A stretch of DNA of 64,000 bases from Deltaproteobacteria bacterium (GTDB taxonomy: Bacteria > Myxococcota > UBA727 > VGSZ01), in the NCBI GenBank assembly GCA_016177705.1, contig JACOUT010000003.1, forward strand, positions 186,001-250,000, read 5' to 3'. The translations under genes were made by a program, and so were the position numbers. The notes under the pieces were generated by a model that saw nothing but the letters and a program-made list of their open reading frames with translations, did no database searches and was not told where the DNA came from. Below are positions 23,977 to 35,535 of the stretch, one piece after another. Every line of letters starts with the position of its first letter. Positions within the stretch are counted from its first letter, which is position 1.

Positions 23977-24732
23977 ATGCGCGCCGTCATCGCCGCAGTC
24001 GCGTTGGTCTCGCTCGCCGTCGCCTGCGCGCCGGACGGCGCGCGCTCTGATCCGTGGCGCCGCGCGCCGCGCGACGATCCGGGGCCGTTCGGCATGCGTC
24101 CACCAGGCATGGTCAGCGGCGATGGCGACGCACCGCCGCCAGTGCCCCCCGAGGACCGGCCCCCCGAGGACGCGCCGCCTGATCAGCCGCCGCCCGATGC
24201 GCCGCCGCCCGACGAGCCGCCGCCCGACGAGCCGCCGCCCGATGAGCCGCCGCCCGACGAGCCGCCGCCCGACGAGCCCCCCGCCCAGTGCGCCGGCGGG
24301 CCCCTCGACCTGCCCATCGACGGCTGCGCGCCCGCGCCCCTGCCCTCGACCGGCGACGCGCACCAAGACTGCGTCACCCGCATCAACCAGTTCCGCGCCG
24401 AATGCCAGTGCCTGCCGCCGTTGCAGCGCTGGACCAGCGGTGAGGACTGCGCCGATCGCATGGCCGAAAGCGACCACGACAGCGGCCAGGCGCACGGCGC
24501 CGCCGGCCAGGGAATGTGCGAGTGGGGCAGCGGGCAGAACGAGTGCCCCGGCTGGGGCAGCGTCGACGACGTCATCGGCGGCTGCCTGCAGATGATGTGG
24601 GACGAGGGCCCGGGCGAGAACTTCTGGGCGCACGGCCACTACCTGCACATGTCGAGCCTCGAGAAGACGCACGTCGCCTGCGGCTTCTTCGACGGGCCAA
24701 ACGGCACGTGGGCGGTGCAGAACTTCTACTGA
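23977..24732 (+). CDS. CAP (SCP/PR-1)-domain lipoprotein with Pro-Asp-Glu linker
   Basis: 251 residues. [17 protein letters not shown] is a lipoprotein signal (Cys17). Residues about 55-100 are a P-P-P-D-E-P repeat spacer. The C-terminal ~130 residues carry CAP features: [51 protein letters not shown] and HVACGFF...WAVQNFY. Eight or more cysteines suggest disulfides. Bacterial CAP proteins are extracellular with unclear roles in lipid or protein binding. The gene appears monocistronic. Confidence 0.82.
   Translation: MRAVIAAVALVSLAVACAPDGARSDPWRRAPRDDPGPFGMRPPGMVSGDGDAPPPVPPEDRPPEDAPPDQPPPDAPPPDEPPPDEPPPDEPPPDEPPPDEPPAQCAGGPLDLPIDGCAPAPLPSTGDAHQDCVTRINQFRAECQCLPPLQRWTSGEDCADRMAESDHDSGQAHGAAGQGMCEWGSGQNECPGWGSVDDVIGGCLQMMWDEGPGENFWAHGHYLHMSSLEKTHVACGFFDGPNGTWAVQNFY
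24171..24288 (+). repeat. Repeat encoding the PPPDE linker
   Basis: Tandem 15-bp units of GCCGCCGCCCGACGA type encode PPPDEP-like repeats in the CAP lipoprotein. Units are nearly identical, with GAC/GAT and GCG/GAG changes. It is a surface spacer able to change length in steps of five residues. Confidence 0.75.
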
Positions 24733-24748
24733 CCGTGCCGGCGAGCGG

Positions 24749-25384
24749 TCAGTCGGCGCGCTCGGGGCCGAGCGCCTTGGTGATCAGGCCGATCAACAGC
24801 TCGCGCTCGGCAGCCTCGTCGAAGGGCTCGCCCAGGCGCAGGAAGTAGCGATGTACCGCGAAGCCCGCGGTCAGGCTGATGATGGTGCGCATCACCAGCT
24901 CAGGAGCCAGCGGCATCATCTCGCCGCGCGCTTGCAAGTCCGCGATGGTCTCGCTGGCGGGCGGGAAGATCTCGCGCAGGAACACCTCGTCGACGATGGC
25001 GCGGATCTCGGCGTGAAACGGCAGCTCCTGCAGCGCGATGCGCAAGACGCGGTGATAGCGGCGCACGAAGGCGGTGCGGTCGACGACCAGCGCGGCCACC
25101 AGCGAGCGCAGGTCGGGGTAGCGCCGGCTCAAGATGCCCTTGATGTCGGCGATGAGCGCGGGCGCCACCACGCGCAACACCGGCGCCACCACGCCGATCA
25201 ACAGGTCCTTCTTGGTCTTGTAGTGGCGGAAGATGGCCGCCTCGGAGACGCCCGCCTTCTTCGCGATCTCGCTGGTGGCCGTGCCGGCGTAGCCTTGGTC
25301 CGCGAACATCTCGAGCGCCGCGTCGAGGATGCGGCGGTGCTTCTCCGTCCCCGCTTGGCTCCACAGCACCTCGTCGGTCATCAT
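24749..25384 (-). CDS. TetR/AcrR-family transcriptional regulator
   Basis: About 211 residues from ATG 25384; in-frame ATGs at 25426-25417 would add up to 14 residues and overlap the divergent arfB start. The N-terminal DNA-binding domain reads [47 protein letters not shown]. The C-terminal ligand-binding part is helical and not diagnostic. It is divergent from arfB and convergent with the CAP lipoprotein. The usual partner, an efflux or lipid gene, is not adjacent. Confidence 0.88.
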   Translation of the reverse strand: MMTDEVLWSQAGTEKHRRILDAALEMFADQGYAGTATSEIAKKAGVSEAAIFRHYKTKKDLLIGVVAPVLRVVAPALIADIKGILSRRYPDLRSLVAALVVDRTAFVRRYHRVLRIALQELPFHAEIRAIVDEVFLREIFPPASETIADLQARGEMMPLAPELVMRTIISLTAGFAVHRYFLRLGEPFDEAAERELLIGLITKALGPERAD

Positions 25385-25418
25385 CTGCTGATACCGTCCC
25401 GTTGCGCCCGAGTCCATC

Positions 25419-25844
25419 ATGCCCATCGTCGTCGACGACCGCTACACCATCCCCGAGCACGAGCTGGAGCTGAGCTTTGCGCGCTCGGGTGGCGCTGGCG
25501 GGCAGAACGTCAACAAGGTCTCCTCCAAGGTGCTGTTGCGCTGGCACTTCGCGGCGAGCGCGGCCTTCCCCTGGGAGGTGAAGGCGCGCCTGTGGCAGAA
25601 GCTCGCCGGCAAGCTGACCGACGAGGGCGACCTGTTGGTCACGAGCGACACCACGCGCGACCAACACCAGAACCTCGACGACGCGAAGGACAAGCTCGCG
25701 GCCATCGTGCGCGCGGCGCTGTTCGTGCCCAAGGCGCGGCGTGCCACCAAGCCGACCAAGGGCAGCAAGCGGCGGCGGCTCGAGGAGAAGACACGGCGGG
25801 GGACGGTCAAGCGCGGACGTGGAAGGATCGACGTGGAAGAGTAG
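25419..25844 (+). CDS. arfB: Alternative ribosome-rescue factor / peptidyl-tRNA hydrolase ArfB
   Basis: 141 residues, matching ArfB (YaeJ) length. The release-factor domain has the GGQ catalytic motif at residues 27-29 within SGGAGGQNVNKV. The C-terminal ~30 residues are strongly basic (KGSKRRRLEEKTRRG), the tail that enters the empty mRNA channel of stalled ribosomes. It hydrolyses peptidyl-tRNA on non-stop complexes. The start lies within the leader of the divergent TetR gene. Confidence 0.92.
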   Translation: MPIVVDDRYTIPEHELELSFARSGGAGGQNVNKVSSKVLLRWHFAASAAFPWEVKARLWQKLAGKLTDEGDLLVTSDTTRDQHQNLDDAKDKLAAIVRAALFVPKARRATKPTKGSKRRRLEEKTRRGTVKRGRGRIDVEE

Positions 25845-25894
25845 CTCGCAGAATCATCGTGGTGCTGCGGCGCTGTCGGCGGGTAGGGGAACGC

Positions 25895-26542
25895 ATGAAT
25901 GGGAAGGCAAGGCGAAACGCCACGCTTGTGGTCGCTTTCGGAACCACCGCATGCATGGTGCAGAACCCTGGGTTGGGGATGCTTTGCCCTGACTCACCGT
26001 GCGAGGTCTACACGGCCCTCGATGTGAACCGGGACAAGGCCCCGCTGTTTGCACGCTTCCCGAATGAGTCGCGGTCGGACACCTGCCGCGTGCCGCACTG
26101 GGCGACACTCCACCCCGAGGATGGGACGAAAGTGTGGAGCGAGTACAACGAGGTTGCCGTTTCGGAGGTAATCCGCTCGCACGCCCTTGTCGGTGACGCC
26201 GCGGGAACACGCTTCTTCGGGCCAGCGAGTGAGCTTGCGCTCGCGCTCGAGCCACCCATCGGCGGTGCACCTCGTCCTGCGTTGGTGCTGGTCGCACCCT
26301 GGATGGGCACGCCAGAGCTCGAGTGCAACGGCCAGTCGATGGAGGGCGCCTGGGTGGTCTGGTGGACGCTCTCCACCGGTGACGGCTACCCCCAGCTGAG
26401 CTCGGACGAGATCTTCGACATGGCCGCGCAGAACGTCGAGGCCGAGGGCCTCGGCAGCATCACCGACGAGGAGCTGGCGGTCGAGAACGGCTGCCCGGAC
26501 GCGCCCAACGACTGCATCCAGCCGGAGCCGCCCGAGCCGTGA
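25895..26542 (+). CDS. Unknown lipoprotein
   Basis: 215 residues from ATG 25895, supported by AGGGGA 4 nt upstream. The N-terminus NATLVVAFGTTAC looks like a lipoprotein signal with Cys20. The body contains several Cys (PDSPCEVY, CRVPHW, ELEC, NGCPDAPNDC) and no fold I recognise. Codon choice is less GC-biased in the first half. It sits 50 bp after arfB and 66 bp before the cysteine protease gene. Confidence 0.65.
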   Translation: MNGKARRNATLVVAFGTTACMVQNPGLGMLCPDSPCEVYTALDVNRDKAPLFARFPNESRSDTCRVPHWATLHPEDGTKVWSEYNEVAVSEVIRSHALVGDAAGTRFFGPASELALALEPPIGGAPRPALVLVAPWMGTPELECNGQSMEGAWVVWWTLSTGDGYPQLSSDEIFDMAAQNVEAEGLGSITDEELAVENGCPDAPNDCIQPEPPEP

Positions 26543-26608
26543 GCCCGGTCGCGCCCCTGGCCGCGCATCCCGCGCCAAAGCCCGCCCGGACGCGCTAGAA
26601 CCAGCACA

Positions 26609-27553
26609 ATGCCGCTCATCGACGAACTGCGCCGCAACGTGTTCGCGCGCATCCGCGCGCAGACCAGCAGCTCGACCGTGGCGACGGTGACCATCCAGGG
26701 CAGCTCGAACGTCACCAGCGCCACCGGCGGCACCTTCGCCATCGCCCAGGACGGCATGGAGCGCAACCTCGAGGTCGTCGAGACGCGCCTGACCCGCGCC
26801 CAGGTGATCGAGAAGGCGAAGACCGCGGGCGTGCCCCAGCGCGTGCAGGTCGGACCCACCTGCGGCCTCTATGCGCTCGGCATGGTGATGGACTCGTGGA
26901 ACGAGAAGGACCCAAAGAACCCCACGGCCATCGTGCAAGACCTCGACCTGCGCGGCAAAGGCAAGCAGTACACGCGCGAGCCCACCACCAGCGAGCGCAT
27001 CCTCGACTACGCCCAGGGCGAGGGCTTCACCGCGCTCGGCGAGATGTTCACCGCCACCCAGCTCGCCGCCACCGCGCGCCACTTCGGCTACGACGCCACC
27101 ACGCACCTGAAGGCCACGCTCGACGACCTGTACAAGGTGCTCGACGCGGGCCACCCCGCCATCGTCGGCTTCGACGTCGACTACAACGGCAACCCGACCA
27201 ATTCGGGCGGCGAGCGCGCGCACTACGCGGTCATCGAGGGCTACTTCGACGACAAGGGCGAGCGCTACCTGATCGCGCGCCACGGCTGGGGCGTGCAGAA
27301 GGACCACATCTGGAAGGCCTCCGACTTCGACGCGAGCTGGAAGGCGCTCCAGACCACCACGTTCTACGGTACGCCCGGCGACGGCGTCATCCCGCGACAA
27401 TTCGGCCTCGACATGACCCACGAGCTGCCTGAGCCCTCAAAGATGAGTCTGCCCGATGCCGGCAACGGCCGCGCGCACATCTTCGAGTCGCTCGGCACCA
27501 AGATCGTCGAGGTGGTGCCGAAGGGCGAGCAGCCGGTCGGAGGTGTGCGGTGA
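26609..27553 (+). CDS. Papain-like cysteine protease (C39-like / actin-maturation-protease-like), no signal peptide
   Basis: 314 residues. The likely catalytic Cys85 lies in QVGPTCGLYALGMVMDSW and the likely His205 in ERAHYAVIEGY. A following IARHGWG resembles the Asn-Pro-Trp-Gly region of C39-like peptidases. The GPTCGL motif also recalls the eukaryotic actin maturation protease family. Residues 1-60 are Ser/Thr/Val-rich and disordered-looking, and there is no Sec signal. The stop overlaps the GTG of the next gene (GTGA). The protein could be cytoplasmic or an effector of the T3SS in this window; both are inferences. Confidence 0.7.
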   Translation: MPLIDELRRNVFARIRAQTSSSTVATVTIQGSSNVTSATGGTFAIAQDGMERNLEVVETRLTRAQVIEKAKTAGVPQRVQVGPTCGLYALGMVMDSWNEKDPKNPTAIVQDLDLRGKGKQYTREPTTSERILDYAQGEGFTALGEMFTATQLAATARHFGYDATTHLKATLDDLYKVLDAGHPAIVGFDVDYNGNPTNSGGERAHYAVIEGYFDDKGERYLIARHGWGVQKDHIWKASDFDASWKALQTTTFYGTPGDGVIPRQFGLDMTHELPEPSKMSLPDAGNGRAHIFESLGTKIVEVVPKGEQPVGGVR

Positions 27554-28254
27554 TCTCGCGCCTCGCCACCAGCCGCCTGCCCGTCGCCAAGGGCGTGACC
27601 CGCGAGCAGGTCGCGCGCGCGCCCTCGCCGGGGCGCGGCAAGAGCGTCGGCGACAACGCCAAGGGTGACCGCGTGGTGCAGGACGTGGTCGACGGCGTGG
27701 TCGCGCGCCTCGACGCGAGCGGCCAGCCGCGCGACACGGTCAAGGTCGCGTGCGCGCAAGACCCGCTCACGCCGGGCCTGGTGGCCGTCAGCGAAGACGG
27801 CAGCCGGGCCCTCGTCATGTCGTGCAAGGAGATGCACGGCGAGCCGTCGCTCGTGCTGGTCGACTTCACGAAAGGTAGCGCCACCACCGTGCGCTCCTTC
27901 GTGGGCCCGGGCTGGGTGGTCGGCGGCTTCCTCGGCGACAAGGTGCTGTGTCTGTCGCAACGCCTGGGCGACGAGCCGCAGCTCTCGGTCTGGCTCGGCG
28001 ACAAGTGCGTGTGGAGCGTCGCCGGCATGCAGCAGCCGTGCGTGCCCGCGCGCGTCTCGCCCGAGGTGCTCGCGCTCGTGGTGTGCCCCAAGCCCGACGA
28101 GCTGACGCAGACCGGGCCCTCGTCCCTGTGCGCGCTCGACGTCACCAGCGGCGCGCTCGCGCCGCTCGCGCCCGCGGCCGGTACGCGTGTGCTCGCGCGG
28201 CCGGGCGAGCTGGTGGTCGAGGGCGGCAGCGAGCGCGTCGTCGTCAAGATCTGA
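27550..28254 (+). CDS. Unknown protein coupled to the cysteine protease
   Basis: 234 residues from GTG 27550, overlapping the protease stop. The first ~55 residues are basic and Ala/Arg/Lys-rich without a signal peptide. The rest is beta-rich with repeated short strands (GLVAVSEDGSRALVMS, SLVLVDFTKGS, VVGGFLGDKVLCLSQ), resembling WD/PQQ-like propeller blades, but too short for a full propeller. The tight coupling suggests a partner, inhibitor or chaperone of the protease. I do not recognise a family. Confidence 0.6.
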   Translation: MISRLATSRLPVAKGVTREQVARAPSPGRGKSVGDNAKGDRVVQDVVDGVVARLDASGQPRDTVKVACAQDPLTPGLVAVSEDGSRALVMSCKEMHGEPSLVLVDFTKGSATTVRSFVGPGWVVGGFLGDKVLCLSQRLGDEPQLSVWLGDKCVWSVAGMQQPCVPARVSPEVLALVVCPKPDELTQTGPSSLCALDVTSGALAPLAPAAGTRVLARPGELVVEGGSERVVVKI

Positions 28255-28269
28255 GCGATCCACGCGCGC

Positions 28270-30389
<2,120 letters not shown>

Positions 30390-30393
<4 letters not shown>

Positions 30394-31865
30394 CCGTCGC
30401 CTCCGAGCGCAGCACCTGCCTCGGCCAGGCCGGGCAGCAGATCGTCGACGGTGAGCACGATGGCCTTGTCGAGGCCGGCAATGCCTTTGCCGTGCTGCGC
30501 CAGGTCGCCGACGGCGATCACCGCCGCCTCGCTCGGCCGCACTAGCCGCAGCGCGGCACCTTGCAGCGCCTTGACGTCGACCTGCTGCGCCTGATCGACG
30601 AACTGCTGCAAGCGCGTGCGATCGAGGCGCTGCGCCGCGAACAGCGCCCATTGGCTCGCGGTAGCGCGCCCGCTGTCGAAGGCGGAGGGCACGGTGAGCG
30701 CCGCGACGTTGCGCGCGCGCACCGCCTCCTCCTCTGTGGCCGGCGTGCGGATGCGATCGAGCTCGAGGAAGATCTCGGCGAGCGCGGGCGCCGTGGTGGG
30801 CGCGTTCACCGACGTCATCACCGAGAACAACGCGCCGCTCTTGCTGGCCGCCACGCGCGAGTGCGCGCCGTAGGAGTAGCCGTGCGTCTCGCGCAGGTTG
30901 GTGTTGAGCCGCGACGTGAACGAAGCGCCAAGCAGAGTATTCATCACGTCGGCGTCGGGCGTGAACGGCAGCGTGCCGGCCGGCGCGGGGATGCCGACGC
31001 GCAGCACCGTCTGCGGCGCCTCGGGCACCTGCACGGTGTAGAGCGCGCGGCTGTTGCGCGCGGGTGGCCCGCGCAGCGCGGGCGCGGCCGGCGGCGAACC
31101 GCTCGCGGTCCAAGCGCCAAGCTCGGCCTCGAGCAGCCTCTTGAGCGCGCCCTGCTCGATGTCGCCGACGACGACGAGCGTGGTGGCGTCGGGCCGGTAG
31201 TGCGCGGCGTAGAACGCCTTCAGGTCTGCCGGCGTGGTCTTGATGAGCGCACGCGGCGTGCCGCCGATCGCGGTGCCAAGACGGTGCTCCGCGCCCCAGT
31301 TGGCGCGCTGCGCGGCGAGCTGCGCCAGCTCTTGCGGCTCTTGGCTCTGGTACATCATCTCGCCAAACAACTGGCCGCGGATGCGCGCCCACTCGGCGTC
31401 GGCGAAGTCGGGCTTGAGCAAGGCCTGCGCGTACAGCTTGAGCGCCGCCGGGAAGCGCGCCGACGTCACATGCAGGCTGAGCCACGCGTGGTCGATCTCG
31501 GCGGTGCTGGCCACCTCGGCGCCGAGCGACTGCACCGCGTCCGAGAAGTCGACCGCGCGCATGCCGCCCGAGCCCTCGGTGAGCAGGTCGGCGGTCCACT
31601 TGGCCACGCCGGGGCGATCGGCAGGATCCCTGAGCGGGCCGGCGTCGATCACCGCCAGCACGTCGACGAGCGGCGCGCGCTTCCTCGCCACGTGCCACAC
31701 GGTCAGGCCGCTCTTGAGCGTGAACACCTTCGGCTGCTCGATGGTGAAGGGCTTGGGCGCGCCGGCCTCGGGTGGCTTGCTGCGATCGGGCGCGGCGGCC
31801 GTGGCACCGACGCTCAGCAGTGAGGCGCACAGCAACGACGCGAGCACGCAGGTTTCGGTCTTCAC
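30390..31865 (-). CDS. M16-family peptidase-like protein, catalytically inactive partner
   Basis: 491 residues from GTG 31865 with a Sec signal (LASLLCASLLSVGATAAA). The M16 fold is clear: LKSGLTVWHVARKRAPLVDV, then the YYAAHYRPDATTLVVVGDI-like segment and the C-terminal GYSYGAHSR. At the place of the HxxEH zinc motif there is GVAKWTADLLTEGS, with no His or Glu pair, so it cannot bind zinc normally. Such subunits form heterodimers with an active M16 subunit and supply the Arg/Tyr substrate-binding residues. The active partner is directly upstream, coupled by GTGA. Confidence 0.9.
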
Positions 31866-33232
31866 TTGCCACCTCCGATCGGGCTGCGAACTGCCAGCGA
31901 GGTCTGTCCCGGCGGCAGCGCGCTCACCACCACACGACCCTTGCCGAGCCAGCGCTTGGCGACGTCAGTGACCGATTGCGGCGTCGCGACGCGGTAGCGC
32001 TTGAGGTCGCGCTCGAAGCCGTCGGGCTGTCCCCACGCCGCGGTGTACTGCGCCAGGCGCTGCGCCTTCTCGCCGAGCGAGTCGAGCGCGTCGGCCATCG
32101 AGCTCTCGATGCCGGCGCGCGCGCGCTCGAGCTCGGCGGGGGTCACGCCGCCGGCCTTGAGCTTGGCCAGCTCCTCGTCGACCACCTTGGCGATGGCCGT
32201 CAGGTCGCCACCGGGGTTGGCGAGCACCATGACGTTGAAGGAGCCCGCCCGCTCCATGCTGCCCTGATGCACCTCGACTTGCTGCGCGATCTTGAGCTCG
32301 TGCACCAGTCTCTTGGTCAGGCGGGCGCCCGCGCCGCCGCCGAGCACGGCGGCGAGCAGGTCGAGGTTGGCGTCGTCTGGGTGGTACAGCTCGACCGTGG
32401 GCCACACCACCTGCAAGAGCCCAAAGGGCGCCTGCGCGTCCTCGATGACCAGCCGTTTCTCGCCGGCGAGCGCGGCGGGCGCGGGCTTGGGCTTCTCGAC
32501 GGCGCCGCGGCCGGGCACGTCCGAGTACCAGTGCTCGATCTTCTTCCTCATGTCGGCGCTGGTGAAATCGCCCACCACCACCAGCGTGGCGTTCCCGGGC
32601 GCGTACCACGTGCCGTAGAAGCTCTTGACGTCGTCGATCGACGCGGCGCTCAGGTCCTCCATGGAGCCGATGACGCTCCACGAGTAGGGGTGGCCCTTGG
32701 GCCACAGTGTCGGCGGCAGCAACAGCTCGATGTCGCCGAAGGGCCGGTTCTCGATGCTCTGGCGCCGCTCGTTCTTGACGATGTCGCGCTGACCATCGAC
32801 CAGGTCGGGCACCAGCTTCTCGACGAAGAAGCCCAGGCGATCGCTGTCGAGGAACAGCGGCAGCTCGACGGCGTTCGACGGCACCTCCTCGTAATAGAAG
32901 GTGACGTCCTCGCTGGTGTAGGCGTTGTTCTCGCCGCCCGCCGCCTCGAGCCACTGATCGAACTTGCCCTCGGGCACGTGGGCCGAGCCCTCGAACATCA
33001 GGTGCTCGAACAGGTGCGCGAAGCCGGTGCGCCCGGGCGTCTCGCGCGAGGAGCCGACGCCGAAGCGCAGGCCGACGTGCACGCGCGGCACGCTGTGGTC
33101 CTCGCTCAACACCACGGTCATGCCGTTCTTGAGCGTGAACTTGCTGACCGGCACCGAGATGGGCGCGGCCAGGCTCGGGGACGCGGCGAAGAGCGCCGCG
33201 ATCAGCGCTGCGACGACAGGGAGGGCTCGCAT
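31862..33232 (-). CDS. M16-family zinc peptidase (active subunit), secreted
   Basis: 456 residues from ATG 33232 (GGAG upstream). The signal peptide is MRALPVVAALIAALFAASPSLA. The inverted zinc motif HLFEH is at residues 73-77 (GFAHLFEHLMFEGS), and the N-terminal FTLKNGMTVVLSEDHSVPRV and later FYGTWYAPGNATLVVVGDF are family hallmarks. It should act in the periplasm on short peptides, as a heterodimer with the inactive partner encoded next. It is the first gene of the three-gene peptidase operon. Confidence 0.93.
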   Translation of the reverse strand: MRALPVVAALIAALFAASPSLAAPISVPVSKFTLKNGMTVVLSEDHSVPRVHVGLRFGVGSSRETPGRTGFAHLFEHLMFEGSAHVPEGKFDQWLEAAGGENNAYTSEDVTFYYEEVPSNAVELPLFLDSDRLGFFVEKLVPDLVDGQRDIVKNERRQSIENRPFGDIELLLPPTLWPKGHPYSWSVIGSMEDLSAASIDDVKSFYGTWYAPGNATLVVVGDFTSADMRKKIEHWYSDVPGRGAVEKPKPAPAALAGEKRLVIEDAQAPFGLLQVVWPTVELYHPDDANLDLLAAVLGGGAGARLTKRLVHELKIAQQVEVHQGSMERAGSFNVMVLANPGGDLTAIAKVVDEELAKLKAGGVTPAELERARAGIESSMADALDSLGEKAQRLAQYTAAWGQPDGFERDLKRYRVATPQSVTDVAKRWLGKGRVVVSALPPGQTSLAVRSPIGGGK

Positions 33233-33271
33233 GGAAGCTCCGATCGTGATCGGAGCGCACCCTGCCACGAC

Positions 33272-34084
33272 TCAGTAGCGCATCGCCACCTGGGTCTTGC
33301 CCGGGTCCGCGCGCGGATCGTCGGGCTTGGGCACCGGCTTCTTGGCGTCGTCGATCGTGCCCTCGCCGGCCATGCCGTCGGCGACGGAGATGCCGATGAT
33401 GGTGGCCGGGCCCGAGAGGAGCGCGAGCCCCACCCCGCTCGCGAGCAGCGCCACCGGCACCGTGAAGTCGCCGTTGGCGCCGTCGAGCGCGAGCAGGCCC
33501 CAGAGCACGCCGCCGCTGCCGAGCAGGCCGAGCGCGATGCCTGGCAGGCTGCCAAGCGTCACTGCGAGGAGGTCGCGGTCGTTGAGCGCTGCCATGGTGA
33601 TGCCGCCTGCCGCGGCCGAGCACGACGCACACGGACCGAGCAAGAGCGCGCCGGGGGCGCCGATGATGATGCCGTAGACGGTGCCGAGGATGACCAGCAC
33701 CACGCCGCCGCAGCCGCCCTCGGCGACGCCCGCACCGATGGTCGAGATCAGGATGGTGGCACCGAGCGCGGTGGCGGCGCCGGGCAAGCACGCGCCGCCG
33801 ACACAGGCCATGGACGACCCCCAGCAGGCGTCGCCGCCGAAGCCGACGGCGGGCGCCTCTGGCGGCGGCGGCTTCTTGTCGGGCGCCTTCGGCTTGGGCG
33901 CCGGCGTGAAGTCGGGCGGCTTCTTGTCGGTGGGCGGCTCGATGGGCGGCGGCGGCTCGTCGACGGGCAGCGGCGGCGCGACCTCGGCGGCCGGCGGCAC
34001 CTCGAGCGGCTCGGGCGGCGCATCCTGGGCGCGCGACGCCGACGCGACCATCGCCACGATGAGCACCGCCAGCATCGAGCGCAT
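33272..34084 (-). CDS. Pro-rich secreted or envelope protein with hydrophobic C-terminal part
   Basis: 270 residues from ATG 34084. Signal peptide MRSMLAVLIVAMVASASRA precedes a long Pro/Glu/Lys-rich stretch (residues 22-77). The second half alternates hydrophobic Gly/Ala/Leu segments with Cys-containing turns (GGDACWGSSMACVGGACLPG, LGPCASCSAAAGG), probably five membrane spans. No family recognised. It follows the OmpA gene by 35 bp and precedes the M16 operon by 39 bp, all on the minus strand. Confidence 0.65.
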   Translation of the reverse strand: MRSMLAVLIVAMVASASRAQDAPPEPLEVPPAAEVAPPLPVDEPPPPIEPPTDKKPPDFTPAPKPKAPDKKPPPPEAPAVGFGGDACWGSSMACVGGACLPGAATALGATILISTIGAGVAEGGCGGVVLVILGTVYGIIIGAPGALLLGPCASCSAAAGGITMAALNDRDLLAVTLGSLPGIALGLLGSGGVLWGLLALDGANGDFTVPVALLASGVGLALLSGPATIIGISVADGMAGEGTIDDAKKPVPKPDDPRADPGKTQVAMRY

Positions 34085-34119
34085 GGTGATCACGGTAGCA
34101 GGTCGCGCACCCTGGGCGC

Positions 34120-35535
34120 CTAGGGCGTCGGCGTCGTCGGCACCGGCACCAGCTCGGTCTCGGTGGTGCGCTCTACCTTGAACTCGACGCGCCGGTTCTC
34201 CTGCTTGCCGGCCTTGGTGCGGTTCGACGCGATCGGCCGCGTCTCGCCGTAGCCCACCGACTCGAGGATGGCCGGATCGAGCTTCTCCTTGTCGATCAGC
34301 CAGATGCGCACGGAGTTGGCGCGCTCCTGCGACAGGTTCATGTTGTAGTCGTCGTCGCCGTCGCTGTCGGTGTGGCCCTCGATGGTCACCTTCTTGATGC
34401 CCTCCGAGGTGCGAATGGCGATGGCCACCTGGCGCAGCAGCTCGGCGCTCTCCGAGCGGATGGTCGCCTTGGCGACGTCGAACTTGGGTTGCTGCTTGAT
34501 CTCGATGCGGTCCTTCTTGATGACCACGAGCGTCAGCGGGGGCGGGCAGCCGTCGCCGCCGCTCGGGTTCTTCGCCTTCCACTCGGGGTTCTGCGTCCAC
34601 ATCACACCCGGCTTGTCGGGGCAGACGTCCTCGCCGTCGTGGATGCGGTCGCCGTCGCGATCGGGGCAGCCCTTGGTCTCGGCGGCGCCCGGCACGTTCG
34701 GGCAGGCGTCGACGGTGTCGAGCAGGCCGTCTTTGTCGTTGTCGAGCTCGGGGCAGCCGTCCTGGTCTTCGAAGTTGTCCTTGTCTTCCTTGTCGCTCTC
34801 GGGCTTGGCGTAGCAGGTGTCGCACACCGGCGGCGGCACCTCCTTGCCGTCGGCACCCTTGACCGGCAGGAGCGGGCAGCCCTCCACGCAGTCCTCGATG
34901 CCGTCCTGATCGTTGTCGACGTCCGGACGGCCGTCGTCGTCGCGGTCGCCGTCCTTGTCCTCGGGCGCGTCGGGGCAGACGTCGATCTTGTCGTTGATGC
35001 CGTCGCCGTCGCGGTCGCCGTAGGGGCAGCCCTCGTTCTCCGCCGGTCCGGGCGTGTTCGGGCACTTGTCGAGCGGGTCGAGCACGCCGTCCTTGTCATT
35101 GTCCGGATCGGGGCAGCCGTCCTCGTCCTCGAACAGGTCGATGTCTTCGGGCTGCTCGGGGCAAGCGTCGACCTCGTCGAGGATGCCGTCGCCGTCCTTG
35201 TCGGTCTTGGTCTTGATCATGACGCGCTTGGGCGCGCAGTCCTTCGAGTTGGCCAGCGCGGCGTTCGCGTTCGCGACCGCGACCTCGATGTGCTGGCCGG
35301 CGCGGATGAAGTCGCCCTGCGCCAGCTCGTTCTCGGCGAAGTCGACGTTGGTCTCGGCCAGCGCCAGCTCCTTGGGCGCGCACTGGTAGGCGCCCGACTT
35401 CTTCGCCTTCTCGATGTCGGAGTGCACCGCGTCGGCCTGCCGCTGCATGCCCGGCCCGGCGCAGGTGGCGAGCAGCAGCGCGACGGCGGCGGCGGCGATG
35501 ACGCGCGCGGTTCTGTTCCCTGTACCCCTCGTCAC
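34120..35535 (-). CDS. OmpA-family lipoprotein with thrombospondin type 3 repeats
   Basis: 471 residues. The signal ends in LLLATC, a weak lipobox. Residues about 35-105 are helical and DUF4398-like. Residues about 110-330 contain DxDGDGIxDxxDxCP calcium-binding TSP3 repeats (for example DKDGDGILDEVDACP). The C-terminal OmpA domain has VTIEGHTDSDGDDDYNMNLSQ and NRRVEFKV, which bind peptidoglycan. It should tether the outer membrane to the wall. It overlaps the DUF4398 gene upstream (ATGA). Confidence 0.9.
   Translation of the reverse strand: MTRGTGNRTARVIAAAAVALLLATCAGPGMQRQADAVHSDIEKAKKSGAYQCAPKELALAETNVDFAENELAQGDFIRAGQHIEVAVANANAALANSKDCAPKRVMIKTKTDKDGDGILDEVDACPEQPEDIDLFEDEDGCPDPDNDKDGVLDPLDKCPNTPGPAENEGCPYGDRDGDGINDKIDVCPDAPEDKDGDRDDDGRPDVDNDQDGIEDCVEGCPLLPVKGADGKEVPPPVCDTCYAKPESDKEDKDNFEDQDGCPELDNDKDGLLDTVDACPNVPGAAETKGCPDRDGDRIHDGEDVCPDKPGVMWTQNPEWKAKNPSGGDGCPPPLTLVVIKKDRIEIKQQPKFDVAKATIRSESAELLRQVAIAIRTSEGIKKVTIEGHTDSDGDDDYNMNLSQERANSVRIWLIDKEKLDPAILESVGYGETRPIASNRTKAGKQENRRVEFKVERTTETELVPVPTTPTP

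Noticed and set aside
30394..31872. Upstream extension of the HExxH protease frame to 1200 residues
   Set aside because: The extension is an Arg/Ala-rich shadow of the inactive M16 gene. The lipoprotein signal begins right after CTG 30393.
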